Assembly: GCF_004365175.1 (NCBI RefSeq)
Contig: NZ_SOCE01000001.1
Location: 1,661,154 to 1,725,153 of the forward strand
Direction: 5' to 3'
Source: Kribbella voronezhensis
GTDB taxonomy: Bacteria > Actinomycetota > Actinomycetes > Propionibacteriales > Kribbellaceae
Length of the DNA: 64,000 nt
Part shown: positions 1 through 8,030 of the stretch, piece after piece
Numbering within the stretch: position 1 is the first letter of the stretch
Layout of the letters: each line of letters begins with the position of its first letter
Translations under genes and position numbers: made by a program
The notes under the pieces: model-generated
The model's database searches: none
What the model saw: the letters and a program-made list of their open reading frames with translations, nothing else
Told to the model about the DNA's origin: nothing

Positions 1-29
1 CGATCCTGACTTGGAGTGGGCGGTGACGC

Positions 30-620
30 GTGGCGGGACAACGGTTCTGGGGTCGGCGGAGGGCGGACAGTGAGCCCGCTCCGGATGACGGTGTGGCCGC
101 ACCGGTTCACCTGCACGTGGTGAGCGACGACAGGTACCCGGACTGGGAGGCGGTCTACAACGACAACGTCGACCGGGTCTACCGGCTGATGTACGCCAAG
201 GTGGGCAACCGGCCCGACGCGGAGGATCTGGCCGCGGAGGTGTTCGTCACCGCGCTGCGGCCGTTGCGGTTGGCCGCGAGCGTCGGCGAAGTACGGGCGT
301 ACCTTCTCGCGACCACGCGGACCGTGCTCGCGGGGTACTGGCGGCGAACGCTCGGCCGTGAGATCACGGTGCTCGAGGAGGACTGGGCACTGGTCGAGCC
401 GGCCGCCGACTCGGGCCACACCGGTGCCGGGGCTCGCGCTGAGGCGATCCTGGCCGAGTTACCCGAGCGGTACCGGCGCATTCTGCAGCTACGGTTTCTC
501 AATGCGTGTTCGCTGAAAGAGGCCGCGGCGGAATTGGGAGTGACGGTGGGCAACGCGAAGGTGCTTCAGCACCGGGCGCTTCGTCAGGCCGCGGTGGTGG
601 CAGACAGGATGGAGGCGTGA
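30..620 (+). CDS. ECF-type RNA polymerase sigma factor
   Basis: A 196-residue sigma-70 family protein of the extracytoplasmic function type, directing RNA polymerase to a small regulon. Region 2 lies at about residues 37-85 (acidic core with DAEDLAAEVF) and region 4 at about 140-190, with the helix-turn-helix around SLKEAAAELGVTVGNAKV. The GTG start has a purine-rich GGAGTGGG about 9 bases upstream. It is the first gene of a tight run with a Rieske protein, cupredoxin, metallophosphoesterase and membrane protein, in the position where an anti-sigma gene would normally follow. No separate zinc-finger anti-sigma gene is visible, so how it is controlled is open. Confidence 0.9.
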   Translation: MAGQRFWGRRRADSEPAPDDGVAAPVHLHVVSDDRYPDWEAVYNDNVDRVYRLMYAKVGNRPDAEDLAAEVFVTALRPLRLAASVGEVRAYLLATTRTVLAGYWRRTLGREITVLEEDWALVEPAADSGHTGAGARAEAILAELPERYRRILQLRFLNACSLKEAAAELGVTVGNAKVLQHRALRQAAVVADRMEA

Positions 621-622
621 CC

Positions 623-1312
623 ATGCGTGGAGTGCGCCGCTTCGTCAAAGACCTGCTGCGAGGGCGTCGGACCAAACCCTTCACCGTTGACCGGACCGAC
701 GAATCGCAGCTCCGGACCGCGATCGCACTGAAGGCCGGCGGCGCTGACACCGGGCCGAGCCCGGAATTCGTCGAGTCGCTTCGCGAGCGGCTACGGACGG
801 AACTGGACGACAACCCACCGGTTGAGCTGCCCCGGGGCAACAGCCGCCGCCGGTTCGTGACGTCGGTTGCGGCGGCGTCGGCGGCTTCGATCGGGCTCGG
901 CGCCGCGATCGAACGGGGACTGAGCGGCGCCGGCAGCGCGGTCACCGCAGAGCCACCACCGGCCGACCAGACCCTGATGCCCGACAACGGGGAATGGCGC
1001 GCAGTCGTCGCCGCCAAGGACCTCCCCGACGGCAGCGTGCGGCCGTTCGACGCCGGCACGATGATCGGCTTCGTCCGTCGCACGAGCGAAGGCCTGTACG
1101 CCGTATCGGGCGTCTGCACCCATCTGGGCTGCAAGCTGGCCTTGGACGGACCGGCGCGGCAGCTGAACTGCCCGTGCCACAACGCCGCGTTCGCCGTCGA
1201 CGGATCGGTCTTGCACCACCGCCTCCCGACAGCGCTGGCGCCCTTGCCGAAGCTGATGGTCCGCGAGTCCGAGGGAGTGATCCAGGTCTTCGTGCCGCCG
1301 CAACCGGCGTAA
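623..1312 (+). CDS. Rieske [2Fe-2S] protein in the anti-sigma gene position
   Basis: A 229-residue protein with a C-terminal Rieske domain. CTHLGC (Cys165, His167, Cys170) and CPCH (Cys183, Cys185, His186) give the cluster ligands Cys165/His167/Cys183/His186 and the disulfide pair Cys170/Cys185 of the bc1-type fold. Residues 1-70 are a charged segment resembling the N-terminal part of some anti-sigma factors. RRRFVTS at about 75 followed by an Ala-rich stretch may be a membrane segment or TAT-like signal. ATG 623 follows GGAGGCG and begins 2 bases after the sigma gene stop; a longer reading frame from 506 overlaps the sigma gene and is rejected. Electron transfer is the family role. Redox control of the sigma factor is only an inference from position. 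Confidence 0.85.
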   Translation: MRGVRRFVKDLLRGRRTKPFTVDRTDESQLRTAIALKAGGADTGPSPEFVESLRERLRTELDDNPPVELPRGNSRRRFVTSVAAASAASIGLGAAIERGLSGAGSAVTAEPPPADQTLMPDNGEWRAVVAAKDLPDGSVRPFDAGTMIGFVRRTSEGLYAVSGVCTHLGCKLALDGPARQLNCPCHNAAFAVDGSVLHHRLPTALAPLPKLMVRESEGVIQVFVPPQPA

Positions 1313-1333
1313 CCCACGCGCCTATTGACAGGC

Positions 1334-1792
1334 ATGAGAAACAGCCGTGGAACACGACGCTTCATCACCGCGCTCGCCGCGGCCGTCAGCCTGACGGCCG
1401 TGGCCGCGTGTGGCGACACGAAGCCCCAGTCCCAGCCCATCCCCTCGGCGTCGGCCGGGGACACCTCGTCGGCGCCTTCAACGATGCCGGGTATGTCGAT
1501 GTCACCCACCGATGCGCCGACCGGTCCGGCCGTCGCGACCCAGTCGGTGAAGATCAAGGAGTTCGCCTTCGGTCCGGCCAGTATCACCGTGAAGGTCGGC
1601 GCGACCGTGACGTGGACGAACGGTGACCAGGATCCGCACACGGTCACCAGCCAGGCCAAGGACGGACCGTTGAAGTCGGCAACGATGAACAACGGCGACA
1701 CCTACCAGTACACCTTCACCAAGGCCGGCACCTACAACTATCTCTGCACGATCCACCCGTTCATGACCGGCACCGTGGTGGTGACAGCGTGA
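1334..1792 (+). CDS. Cupredoxin (plastocyanin/amicyanin-like) lipoprotein
   Basis: A 152-residue blue-copper-like protein. Residues 1-30 form a lipoprotein signal with lipobox TAVAAC, so it should be anchored outside the membrane. A Ser/Pro/Met-rich linker (PGMSMSPTD) follows. The cupredoxin domain spans about residues 65-152 with ligands His in DPHTVTS and Cys, His and Met in YLCTIHPFMTG, the amicyanin-type order. ATG 1334 is chosen over TTG 1325 because it gives the cleaner signal peptide. Its stop overlaps the GTG of the next gene. With the Rieske protein upstream it suggests a small extracytoplasmic electron-transfer or copper-handling unit. Confidence 0.88.
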   Translation: MRNSRGTRRFITALAAAVSLTAVAACGDTKPQSQPIPSASAGDTSSAPSTMPGMSMSPTDAPTGPAVATQSVKIKEFAFGPASITVKVGATVTWTNGDQDPHTVTSQAKDGPLKSATMNNGDTYQYTFTKAGTYNYLCTIHPFMTGTVVVTA

Positions 1793-2757
1793 ACGCCGAC
1801 GGCCAGGACTCAGCACCTGTCGAGGACGACCTGAGTCCCGAAGGGATGACGCGACGCCAACTGCTGCGGCATACCGCATGGTTCGGGGCCGCTGTGGTGC
1901 TCACCGTCACCGGCGGCGAGGTCATCAGCCAGATCGCGCGGCCGGACGACGTACCTCCCGCGCAGGCTGCGCCCGGCGCACTGCGGTTCATCCAGATCAG
2001 TGACAGCCATCTGGGCTTCAAAGGCCCGGCCAACACCGGGGTCGAGGAGTCTTTCGCCGAAGCCATCCAGCAGATCAACGCCTTGCCGTACCGCGCGGAC
2101 TTCGTCATGCACACCGGTGATCTCACCCATCTGTCCACCGCCGGCCAGTTCGACCAGGTCAAGCAGATGATGAGCGAGCTGAAGACCGGTCACGTGTTCA
2201 CCGTCCCCGGCGAGCACGACTCCATCGACGACGCGGGCCAGAAGTACCGCAAGGCGTTCGGTGCCGGGACTGCCGGCGACGGCTGGTACAGCTTCGACCT
2301 TCAGGGCGTGCACTTCCTGTCCCTGGTCAACACGCTGAGTCTGGAAAAGCTGGGCCATCTCGGCACCGAACAGCTCGAGTTCGTCGAGAAGGACGTGGCC
2401 AAGCTGTCCTCGGACACCCCGATCGTGGTGTTCAGCCACATCCCGCTGTTCGCCCTCTATCCGCAGTGGGGCTGGGGCACGGACGACGCGACCCAGGCCC
2501 TCAGCTACCTCAAACGGTTCTCCTCGGTCACCTGCCTCAACGGCCACATCCACCAGCTCTTCACCAAGACCGAAGGCAACGTCACCTTCCACAGCGCGAC
2601 CACCACCGCCTATCCGCTGCCGCGTCCCGGCGAACGCCCCGCCCCGACGCCGGTCACCCTGCCGGCCGGAAAGCTGAAGGACGCCCTCGGGATCCGCGAA
2701 GTCAGCTACCTCGAAGGCACCCGGAACCTCGCGGTCAAGGACGTGAAGCTCGCATGA
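1789..2757 (+). CDS. TAT-exported calcineurin-like metallophosphoesterase
   Basis: A 322-residue dimetal phosphoesterase. TRRQLLRH at about residues 21-28 and the hydrophobic stretch after it form a TAT signal. Metallophosphoesterase motifs run in order: DSH (ISDSHLG), GDLTH, GEHD, SHIPLF and NGHIHQ. The usual Asn of GNHD is Glu here (PGEHDS), a change at a catalytic motif. GTG 1789 overlaps the cupredoxin stop; ATG 1846 is a possible shorter start just before the twin-arginine motif. The substrate is unknown. Location in the sigma/Rieske/cupredoxin operon implies an extracytoplasmic role. Confidence 0.87.
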   Translation: MNADGQDSAPVEDDLSPEGMTRRQLLRHTAWFGAAVVLTVTGGEVISQIARPDDVPPAQAAPGALRFIQISDSHLGFKGPANTGVEESFAEAIQQINALPYRADFVMHTGDLTHLSTAGQFDQVKQMMSELKTGHVFTVPGEHDSIDDAGQKYRKAFGAGTAGDGWYSFDLQGVHFLSLVNTLSLEKLGHLGTEQLEFVEKDVAKLSSDTPIVVFSHIPLFALYPQWGWGTDDATQALSYLKRFSSVTCLNGHIHQLFTKTEGNVTFHSATTTAYPLPRPGERPAPTPVTLPAGKLKDALGIREVSYLEGTRNLAVKDVKLA

Positions 2758-3167
2758 GGAAGGCCTTCGCGACTCGTCTGGCGGTAGCCCTCTGCCTGGC
2801 GACCAGTGGCTACATCCACGCACAGCTCTACGTCCGCGGCTATCACGCCATCCCCACCATCGGGACGTCCTTCCGGTGGGACGCTGCGGCATCGTTCGCT
2901 GTTGCCGCGCTCCTCCTGGTCGGCAGCCCCCTACTTCTTCGGCTCGCCGCAGCCGGCTTGTGCCTGAGTGGACTGGCCGGCTTCACCGTCTCCCGCACGA
3001 TCGGCCTGTTCGGCTTCACCGAACGCGGCTGGCAGCCCGCCCCACAAGCTCTCCTGAGCGTCCTCGCGTGGATCGTCGCGCTGGCGCTCCTCCTCACCTC
3101 CTTCCTCAGCGAGCGAAGACACCGCGGAGAGAGACACGACACTCTGAGCGAGCCAGTCAGGGCGTGA
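2754..3167 (+). CDS. Small integral membrane protein
   Basis: A 137-residue hydrophobic protein with about four predicted membrane segments and a charged C-terminus (ERRHRGERHD). ATG 2754 overlaps the preceding stop as ATGA, so translation is coupled to the metallophosphoesterase. No enzymatic motif is visible and no family is recognised with confidence. It closes the sigma-factor operon and overlaps the end of the convergent oxidoreductase gene by 11 bases. It could be a membrane partner for the exported redox proteins, but that is inference from position. Confidence 0.75.
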   Translation: MRKAFATRLAVALCLATSGYIHAQLYVRGYHAIPTIGTSFRWDAAASFAVAALLLVGSPLLLRLAAAGLCLSGLAGFTVSRTIGLFGFTERGWQPAPQALLSVLAWIVALALLLTSFLSERRHRGERHDTLSEPVRA

Positions 3168-4119
3168 GGACGATCCGGCCGAACACGGTGCCTCGGTCCA
3201 TCAGGTCGTGTGCCTCGGCCGCGTGATCGAGGGGCATGGTCTGGTGGACGACGGGGTGCAGTTCGCCGCGGACGGCGGCCTCGAAGAGGTCGGCGCGAAC
3301 GGCCGCCCGGGTGGCCGGAGCTGTCGTCGCGAGGCTGAACGTGGCGACGGACCGCGACTGCTGGAACGTCTGGAGCAGCCGCATCCCGAAGTCGGCCGGC
3401 GGGAACCCGGCCACCGCTCCGACGAGGATCAGGCGGCCGTTCGGCGCGAGCCGGTCGATGAAGGTGGGCAGGGCGTCCCCACCGACGATGTCGATGACGA
3501 CGTCGTACAGTTCCGGCGCGCCCTGCCCGCCGTACCCGGCCCGATCCAGCACATGTGTTGCCCCGAGTCTTTCGAGTTGCCGACCCCGGTCAGCAGCTGA
3601 CGTGGTCACCGCGACTACGGCCGCTCCCCCGCGCGCCGCGAGCTCCACTGTCGCGATACCGATGCTGCCCGCGGCTCCGCGGACCAGCACCGACTCGCCC
3701 GCGACGAAATGTGCGTGGGCGAGGGCGAAGTGGGCGACTGCGGCTGCGCTGCCGAGGGTCACCGCGCTGATCGACGTGAGGCCCTCGGGGAGGGGCGTCA
3801 CGTCCTCGAGATACGCGAGCGCCTGCTCGGCGTACCCGCCTTCGGTGCCGGTGAAGGCCCAGACTCGCCGTCCGATCCACACCCGGTCGACGTCGTCCCC
3901 GACCGCGGTGATGGTCCCCGCGACCTCGCTGCCGGGGATCATGCCTCGGGCGAACCCGGCGCCGAGAGTACCGCGACGGATCACCGCATCGACGCCGCCG
4001 ACGCCGATCGCCTCGGTCGCGATCACCACTTGGCCGGCTCCGGGCACCGGCTCCGGTACGTCGACCAGCGCCATCCCGCTCGGGTCGCCGAACTCCCGGA
4101 TCGCTATTGCTCGCACCAC
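3157..4119 (-). CDS. Zinc-independent quinone oxidoreductase (MDR superfamily)
   Basis: A 320-residue NAD(P)H-dependent medium-chain dehydrogenase/reductase of the quinone oxidoreductase type. The GroES-like N-terminal half (about 1-115) is followed by a Rossmann domain with LVRGAAGSIGIATVELA at about 145-160 for nucleotide binding. The structural and catalytic zinc cysteines of alcohol dehydrogenases are absent, as expected for this subgroup. It starts at a GTG with GGAG-rich sequence upstream and is transcribed away from a TetR gene, with a perfect inverted repeat between them. Detoxification of quinones or enals is the family role; the true substrate is unknown. Confidence 0.88.
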   Translation of the reverse strand: MVRAIAIREFGDPSGMALVDVPEPVPGAGQVVIATEAIGVGGVDAVIRRGTLGAGFARGMIPGSEVAGTITAVGDDVDRVWIGRRVWAFTGTEGGYAEQALAYLEDVTPLPEGLTSISAVTLGSAAAVAHFALAHAHFVAGESVLVRGAAGSIGIATVELAARGGAAVVAVTTSAADRGRQLERLGATHVLDRAGYGGQGAPELYDVVIDIVGGDALPTFIDRLAPNGRLILVGAVAGFPPADFGMRLLQTFQQSRSVATFSLATTAPATRAAVRADLFEAAVRGELHPVVHQTMPLDHAAEAHDLMDRGTVFGRIVLTP

Positions 4120-4152
4120 TTTCTCCTTTTCACCGCGCTACAGTTCGACGGT

Positions 4153-4172
4153 AGTGGACGCCTCCGTCCACT
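4153..4172. promoter_or_regulatory. Probable TetR operator between divergent genes
   Basis: AGTGGACG CCTC CGTCCACT is a perfect inverted repeat with 8-base arms and a 4-base spacer. It lies in the 82-base gap between the oxidoreductase and TetR starts. Length and position fit a TetR-family dimer site controlling both genes. Confidence 0.7.
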
Positions 4173-4201
4173 TATCCCAAGTGAGAACGCCAGGTCAGCA
4201 G

Positions 4202-4783
4202 ATGTCTCAGATGCTTCGCGCCGACGCGCAGGACAACCGCGACCGGATCCTCACCGCCGCGCGGACCCTCTTCGCCGACCGCGGACTCGACGTCGGGATG
4301 CGCGAGATCGCCCGCCGTGCAGAGGTCGGCCCGGCGACTCTGTACCGCCGCTTCCCCACCAAGCAGGCGCTCATCGACGAGGCGTTCGCCGCCGAAATGG
4401 GGGCCTGCCGGAGGATCGTCGAGGAGGGCTGCGGCGATCCCGACCCGTGGCGCGGGTTCACGTCCGTGGTGAAACGCCTCACCGCGCTGAACGTGCGCAA
4501 CAAGGGCTTCGTCGATGCCTTCCTGTCCACCGGCCCGCCGGGAGCGGCGTTCTCGGAGCATCGACGCGAACTGCTCGCGATGCTCAGCGCGCTCGCGAAG
4601 AGAGCACAAGCCGAAGGCAGACTCCGCACGGACTTCGTCATCGACGACCTGGTACTCGTCCTGCTCGCCGGCCGGGGCCTGGCGTCCACCCTCACCAGCG
4701 CCCGGGACGCAGCCGCACACCGCTTCGCCACCCTCGCCATCGACGCCTTCCGCAGTACGTCGAAAAGAGCTGACGCGGTATAA
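4202..4783 (+). CDS. TetR family transcriptional regulator
   Basis: A 193-residue regulator. The N-terminal helix-turn-helix covers about residues 12-58 with MREIARRAEVGPATLYRRFPTK, the classic TetR signature; the rest is a helical ligand-binding domain. ATG 4202 is used (ATG 4211 is possible) because the open frame upstream overlaps the divergent oxidoreductase and its promoter. It probably represses itself and the neighbouring quinone oxidoreductase through the palindrome at 4153-4172. The ligand is unknown. Confidence 0.88.
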   Translation: MSQMLRADAQDNRDRILTAARTLFADRGLDVGMREIARRAEVGPATLYRRFPTKQALIDEAFAAEMGACRRIVEEGCGDPDPWRGFTSVVKRLTALNVRNKGFVDAFLSTGPPGAAFSEHRRELLAMLSALAKRAQAEGRLRTDFVIDDLVLVLLAGRGLASTLTSARDAAAHRFATLAIDAFRSTSKRADAV

Positions 4784-4836
4784 AGAAAGTGCGTGTTGAC
4801 ACCACCGTGAAAGGTCTGGCTCGAGGAGGTGCAGTC

Positions 4837-5193
4837 GTGACCACGCGACCGATTCCTGACCTGTACGCGATCCTCGGCGTGCCTGCTACAGCCTCGGACG
4901 ACGAGCTCGATCGCGCGTTCCGCCGCCTCGTCCGCCGGCTTCACCCCGACACGCGCACATCGTCAGGGCCGGACGCTGCCGCCGACCAGCGCCTACAGGA
5001 AATCCTCGCCGCGTACGACTGCCTGCGGGACCCGGTCCGCCGAGCCGCCTACAACCGCACCCGGCCGGCGACCACACCTCGACCTCACGTCCGGGTCACA
5101 CCCCGGGCCCCGCTTCGGATCAAGCCCGCCCTCCGGGTCGGCCCGGTGCGCTGGCAACCGCTCCAGAGCCGGCCCCGGAACCGCGCAGAGTGA
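4837..5193 (+). CDS. J-domain (DnaJ-like) protein
   Basis: A 118-residue protein with a J-domain at about residues 6-70: DLYAILGVPATASDDELDRAF, then LHPDT carrying the essential His-Pro-Asp, then YDCLRDPVRRAAYN. The remaining 45 residues are basic and proline-rich, with no Gly/Phe or zinc-finger regions, so this is a stand-alone J-protein likely to recruit Hsp70 for a special purpose. GTG 4837 follows GAGGAGGT at ideal spacing; the frame opens earlier at 4789 but without a site. It is not linked to dnaK here. Confidence 0.85.
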   Translation: MTTRPIPDLYAILGVPATASDDELDRAFRRLVRRLHPDTRTSSGPDAAADQRLQEILAAYDCLRDPVRRAAYNRTRPATTPRPHVRVTPRAPLRIKPALRVGPVRWQPLQSRPRNRAE

Positions 5194-5218
5194 GGGCGGC
5201 CGACGACAACGGTGGCGT

Positions 5219-5404
5219 TCAGTCTCGCGGCAACTGGTCGTCAGGATCCTCCTCGGCCGGTGTCTCGTCCTCGTCGGGTTCGCCGCTCTCGGCCAGCGGC
5301 TCGTCGTCGGGGTCGAAGGTGTCGTTCGCCGCATCGGGGGCCGGGTTGTTGTCCGGGTCTTCCGGCCCCTCGAACGGCATCGGGGTGAACTGGCTGCTGC
5401 TCAT
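5219..5404 (-). CDS. Short acidic hypothetical protein
   Basis: A 61-residue, very acidic, probably disordered protein rich in Asp, Glu and Pro (DPDDEPLAES, DEDETPAEEDPDDQ). ATG 5404 is preceded by AAGGAG at suitable spacing, which supports translation; the frame extends to 5479 without a better start. No family is recognised. It lies alone between the J-domain gene and the GH51 gene. Codon use is normal for the region, but its small size keeps confidence moderate. Confidence 0.5.
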   Translation of the reverse strand: MSSSQFTPMPFEGPEDPDNNPAPDAANDTFDPDDEPLAESGEPDEDETPAEEDPDDQLPRD

Positions 5405-5497
5405 CAGCGGACTCCTTGTCGATAGCGATTGCCTTCCCGCAGTACCCGGTCCGGTCGTTCGCCACGCTCGCGCTGACATTGTCGTTCGGTGACTGGC

Positions 5498-7009
5498 TCA
5501 GCGGGTCGCGAGGCTCAGCGCCGTCCATGAGGTCGCGGGCAGGGTCACAGTGACCTTGCCGCCGTCGAGCCGAACCGAGTCGTTCTTGGTCGGCGTCACG
5601 CGGTCCGGGTGCTGCGCGGTGTTGACGGCATCACGGTCGTCGTCATGAATTCCCAGGGCGTCCAGTACTTCGGTCACCGGCGTGCGGCTGGTGTCGATGG
5701 TGATGTCGACCGGGCCGTCGATCGAACGGTTGACCAGGAAGACCGCCAGCTTTCCCGACTCCTCGTCGTACGTCGCGACCGCGTCGACGCTGGGGACTTC
5801 GCCGTACTTCGCGGTCCTGATCGACGGGGACTCCAGCTCGATCCGCAGCACCTGCCCCGCCGCCAGCCCGGACGTGATCGCGAACGGGTGGAACGTCGTC
5901 TGCCGCCAGGCGGATCCGTCGGGCTCGGTCATGATGGGCGCGATCACGTTGGCCAGCTGGGCGATACAGGCCACGCCGACCCGGTCGCTGTGCCGCAGCA
6001 GGGAGATCAGCAAGTTGCCCACGACAACGGCATCGGTGACGTTGTACTCGTCCTCGATCCGTCGCGGTGCCACCTCCCAGGCATCACCCGGGCCGTCGGT
6101 CCGCCGGGAACGCTCGCCGTACCAGACGTTCCACTCGTCGAAGGAGATGGTGATCTTCTTGTCCGTCTTGAGTTCGGCGGCGACATGGTCCGCCGTCGCC
6201 ACCACGGCGTCGATGAAGCGGTCCATGTCGACAGCGGAGGCGAGGAACGAGACGGTGTCGCCTTCCTCGTCGTTGTAGTAGGCGTGGGCCGAGATGTGGT
6301 CGACGAACTCGTAGCACTCCCGCAGTACGTCGCGCTCCCAGCTGCCGAAGGTCGGCATCGCGCGGGAGGACGAGCCGCAGGCGACCAACTCGAGGTCGTT
6401 CTCGACCATCCGCATCGCGCGCGCGGTCTCGGCCGCCAGCCGTCCGTACTCGGCGGCGGTCTTGTGACCGATCTGCCAGGGCCCGTCCATCTCGTTGCCC
6501 AGGCACCACAGTTTGATCCCGTACGGCGACTCCGCGCCGTGCTGGACCCGGAGGTCGGACAGCGCCGTGCCGCCGGCGTGGTTCGCGTACTCCTGCAGGT
6601 CGAGCGCCTCCTGGACACCGCGGGTGCCCAGGTTGAGGGCCATCATCGGCTCCACGCCGGCCTTGCCGCACCACCGGTCGAACTCGGCCAGGCCGAACTG
6701 ATTGGTCTCGACGCTGTGCCAGGCCAGGTCGAGCCGGCGCGGACGGGCTTCTCGCGGTCCGACGCCGTCCTCCCAGCGGTAGCCGGAGACGAAGTTGCCA
6801 CCGGGATAGCGGACCAGGGAGACGCCGAGTTCGCGGGTGAGTTCGAGGACGTCCTTGCGGAAGCCGTCCTCGTCGGCGGTGGCATGGCCGGGTTCGTAGA
6901 TGCCGGTGTAGACGCAGCGGCCCATGTGCTCGACGAACGAGCCGAAGATCCGCCGGTTCACCGGCGCGACGCGGAAGGCGGGGTCGAGGACGAGAGAGGC
7001 AGAGGTCAC
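5498..7009 (-). CDS. GH51 alpha-L-arabinofuranosidase (intracellular)
   Basis: A 503-residue GH51 enzyme releasing terminal arabinofuranose from arabino-oligosaccharides. It has no signal peptide, so it acts in the cytoplasm. The acid/base Glu173 is in LGNEMDGPW and the nucleophile Glu292 in SFDEWNVWYGE; the N-terminal FGSFVEHMGR and VRYPGGNF motifs are typical. GTG 7009 follows AGGAG at good spacing; the open frame runs on to 7117 but that part overlaps the preceding gene and lacks family similarity. It is the last gene of the arabino-oligosaccharide operon, 34 bases after the GH43 stop. Confidence 0.95.
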   Translation of the reverse strand: MTSASLVLDPAFRVAPVNRRIFGSFVEHMGRCVYTGIYEPGHATADEDGFRKDVLELTRELGVSLVRYPGGNFVSGYRWEDGVGPREARPRRLDLAWHSVETNQFGLAEFDRWCGKAGVEPMMALNLGTRGVQEALDLQEYANHAGGTALSDLRVQHGAESPYGIKLWCLGNEMDGPWQIGHKTAAEYGRLAAETARAMRMVENDLELVACGSSSRAMPTFGSWERDVLRECYEFVDHISAHAYYNDEEGDTVSFLASAVDMDRFIDAVVATADHVAAELKTDKKITISFDEWNVWYGERSRRTDGPGDAWEVAPRRIEDEYNVTDAVVVGNLLISLLRHSDRVGVACIAQLANVIAPIMTEPDGSAWRQTTFHPFAITSGLAAGQVLRIELESPSIRTAKYGEVPSVDAVATYDEESGKLAVFLVNRSIDGPVDITIDTSRTPVTEVLDALGIHDDDRDAVNTAQHPDRVTPTKNDSVRLDGGKVTVTLPATSWTALSLATR

Positions 7010-7043
7010 GGAGTGGCTCCTGTCGTGGTCGGGGCCGGCTCGC

Positions 7044-8030
7044 TCAGCGGATGCTGGGCCAGCCGTTGGATCCCCAGCTGAGTTGACGGATGTCGAGACG
7101 GACGGCGCCATTGGCATCCGCGTCGTAGTAGTGGTGGGCGAGCCAGTCGCCCGAGACGGACTGGCCGCCGGGCCCGATCTTGCGGCCGGCGCTGCTGAGA
7201 ATGACGGTGCCGCCCCCTTCGAGCATCGGCTTGCCTGCCTGGTCGGAGTACGGGCCGGTGACGGACCGGGAGCGGCCGACGGCGATCTTGTAGGTGCTCT
7301 CGGTGCCGCGGCAGCAGAAGTCGAACGAGACGAACAGGTAGTACCAGCCGCCGCGCGAGACGATGTACGGCGCTTCGATCGCGTTCGGCGGAACTCTCCG
7401 ATCAGCCAGTCGCAGCGGCGTTGCCTGGTTCGGCGCGGCCAGGCCCGAGGGCCACTGCAGCCGGATCATCCGGATACCGCTCCAGAACGATCCGAAGGCG
7501 AGCCAAGGAGTCCCCTGGCCGTCCGTGACCACACCCGGGTCGATCGCGTTGTAGTCGTCGGTGGTCGTCGATCGTTGCACAAGGCCCCTGTCCACCCACC
7601 GGTACGCCGGATTGCCCGGGTCCAACGTGGTGTTCGTGGCCAGTGCGATCACCGAGCGGTTCGAGCCGAAGGTCGAGGCGGCGTAGTAGAGGTAGAAGGT
7701 GTTGCCGTGCTTCACCACCTCCGGTGCCCACAGGTTCGAGACCCCGGGCACCTCGGAGCTCAGCCAGGAAGGGATCCGTTCGAACACCGTGCCCGCGAAG
7801 GACCAGCGCCGGCCGTCGCCGGACTTGCGGAGCTGGATCGTGCCACCGGCGATGCGCTCGTCACCGGTCGAGAAGACGTACCACTGACCGCCGTCGCGAA
7901 TCAGCGCGGGATCGTGCGCGGTGAGGTCGCCGGTCAGTTCGCCGCCACCCGGGCCGGCGGTCGCGCTGGGCGCTGCGGTGAGCACAGCGAGCAGGAACAG
8001 ACAACCGAGGAGAGCTTGGATGCGCCTCAT
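7044..8030 (-). CDS. GH43 endo-alpha-1,5-L-arabinanase-like enzyme (secreted)
   Basis: A 328-residue five-bladed propeller glycosidase. A Sec signal (about residues 1-26, ending PSATA) precedes the catalytic domain. Expected GH43 acids are visible: Asp40 in TAHDPALI (base), Asp near 165 in NAIDPGVV (pKa modulator) and Glu near 218 in NAIEAPYIV (acid). This pattern and the SNLWAPEVV segment fit endo-arabinanase subfamilies (GH43_5-like). ATG 8030 overlaps the upstream permease stop by four bases. It would cut arabinan outside the cell to feed the transporter encoded upstream. Confidence 0.9.
   Translation of the reverse strand: MRRIQALLGCLFLLAVLTAAPSATAGPGGGELTGDLTAHDPALIRDGGQWYVFSTGDERIAGGTIQLRKSGDGRRWSFAGTVFERIPSWLSSEVPGVSNLWAPEVVKHGNTFYLYYAASTFGSNRSVIALATNTTLDPGNPAYRWVDRGLVQRSTTTDDYNAIDPGVVTDGQGTPWLAFGSFWSGIRMIRLQWPSGLAAPNQATPLRLADRRVPPNAIEAPYIVSRGGWYYLFVSFDFCCRGTESTYKIAVGRSRSVTGPYSDQAGKPMLEGGGTVILSSAGRKIGPGGQSVSGDWLAHHYYDADANGAVRLDIRQLSWGSNGWPSIR

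Noticed and set aside
506..622. Upstream extension of the Rieske gene
   Set aside because: It overlaps the sigma factor gene for more than 100 bases, is low complexity (GRGGIGSDGG), and ATG 623 has a good GGAGGCG ribosome site.
3236..4201. Long upstream extension of the TetR frame
   Set aside because: It lies antisense to the oxidoreductase gene and across the divergent promoter; the TetR domain starts right after ATG 4202.
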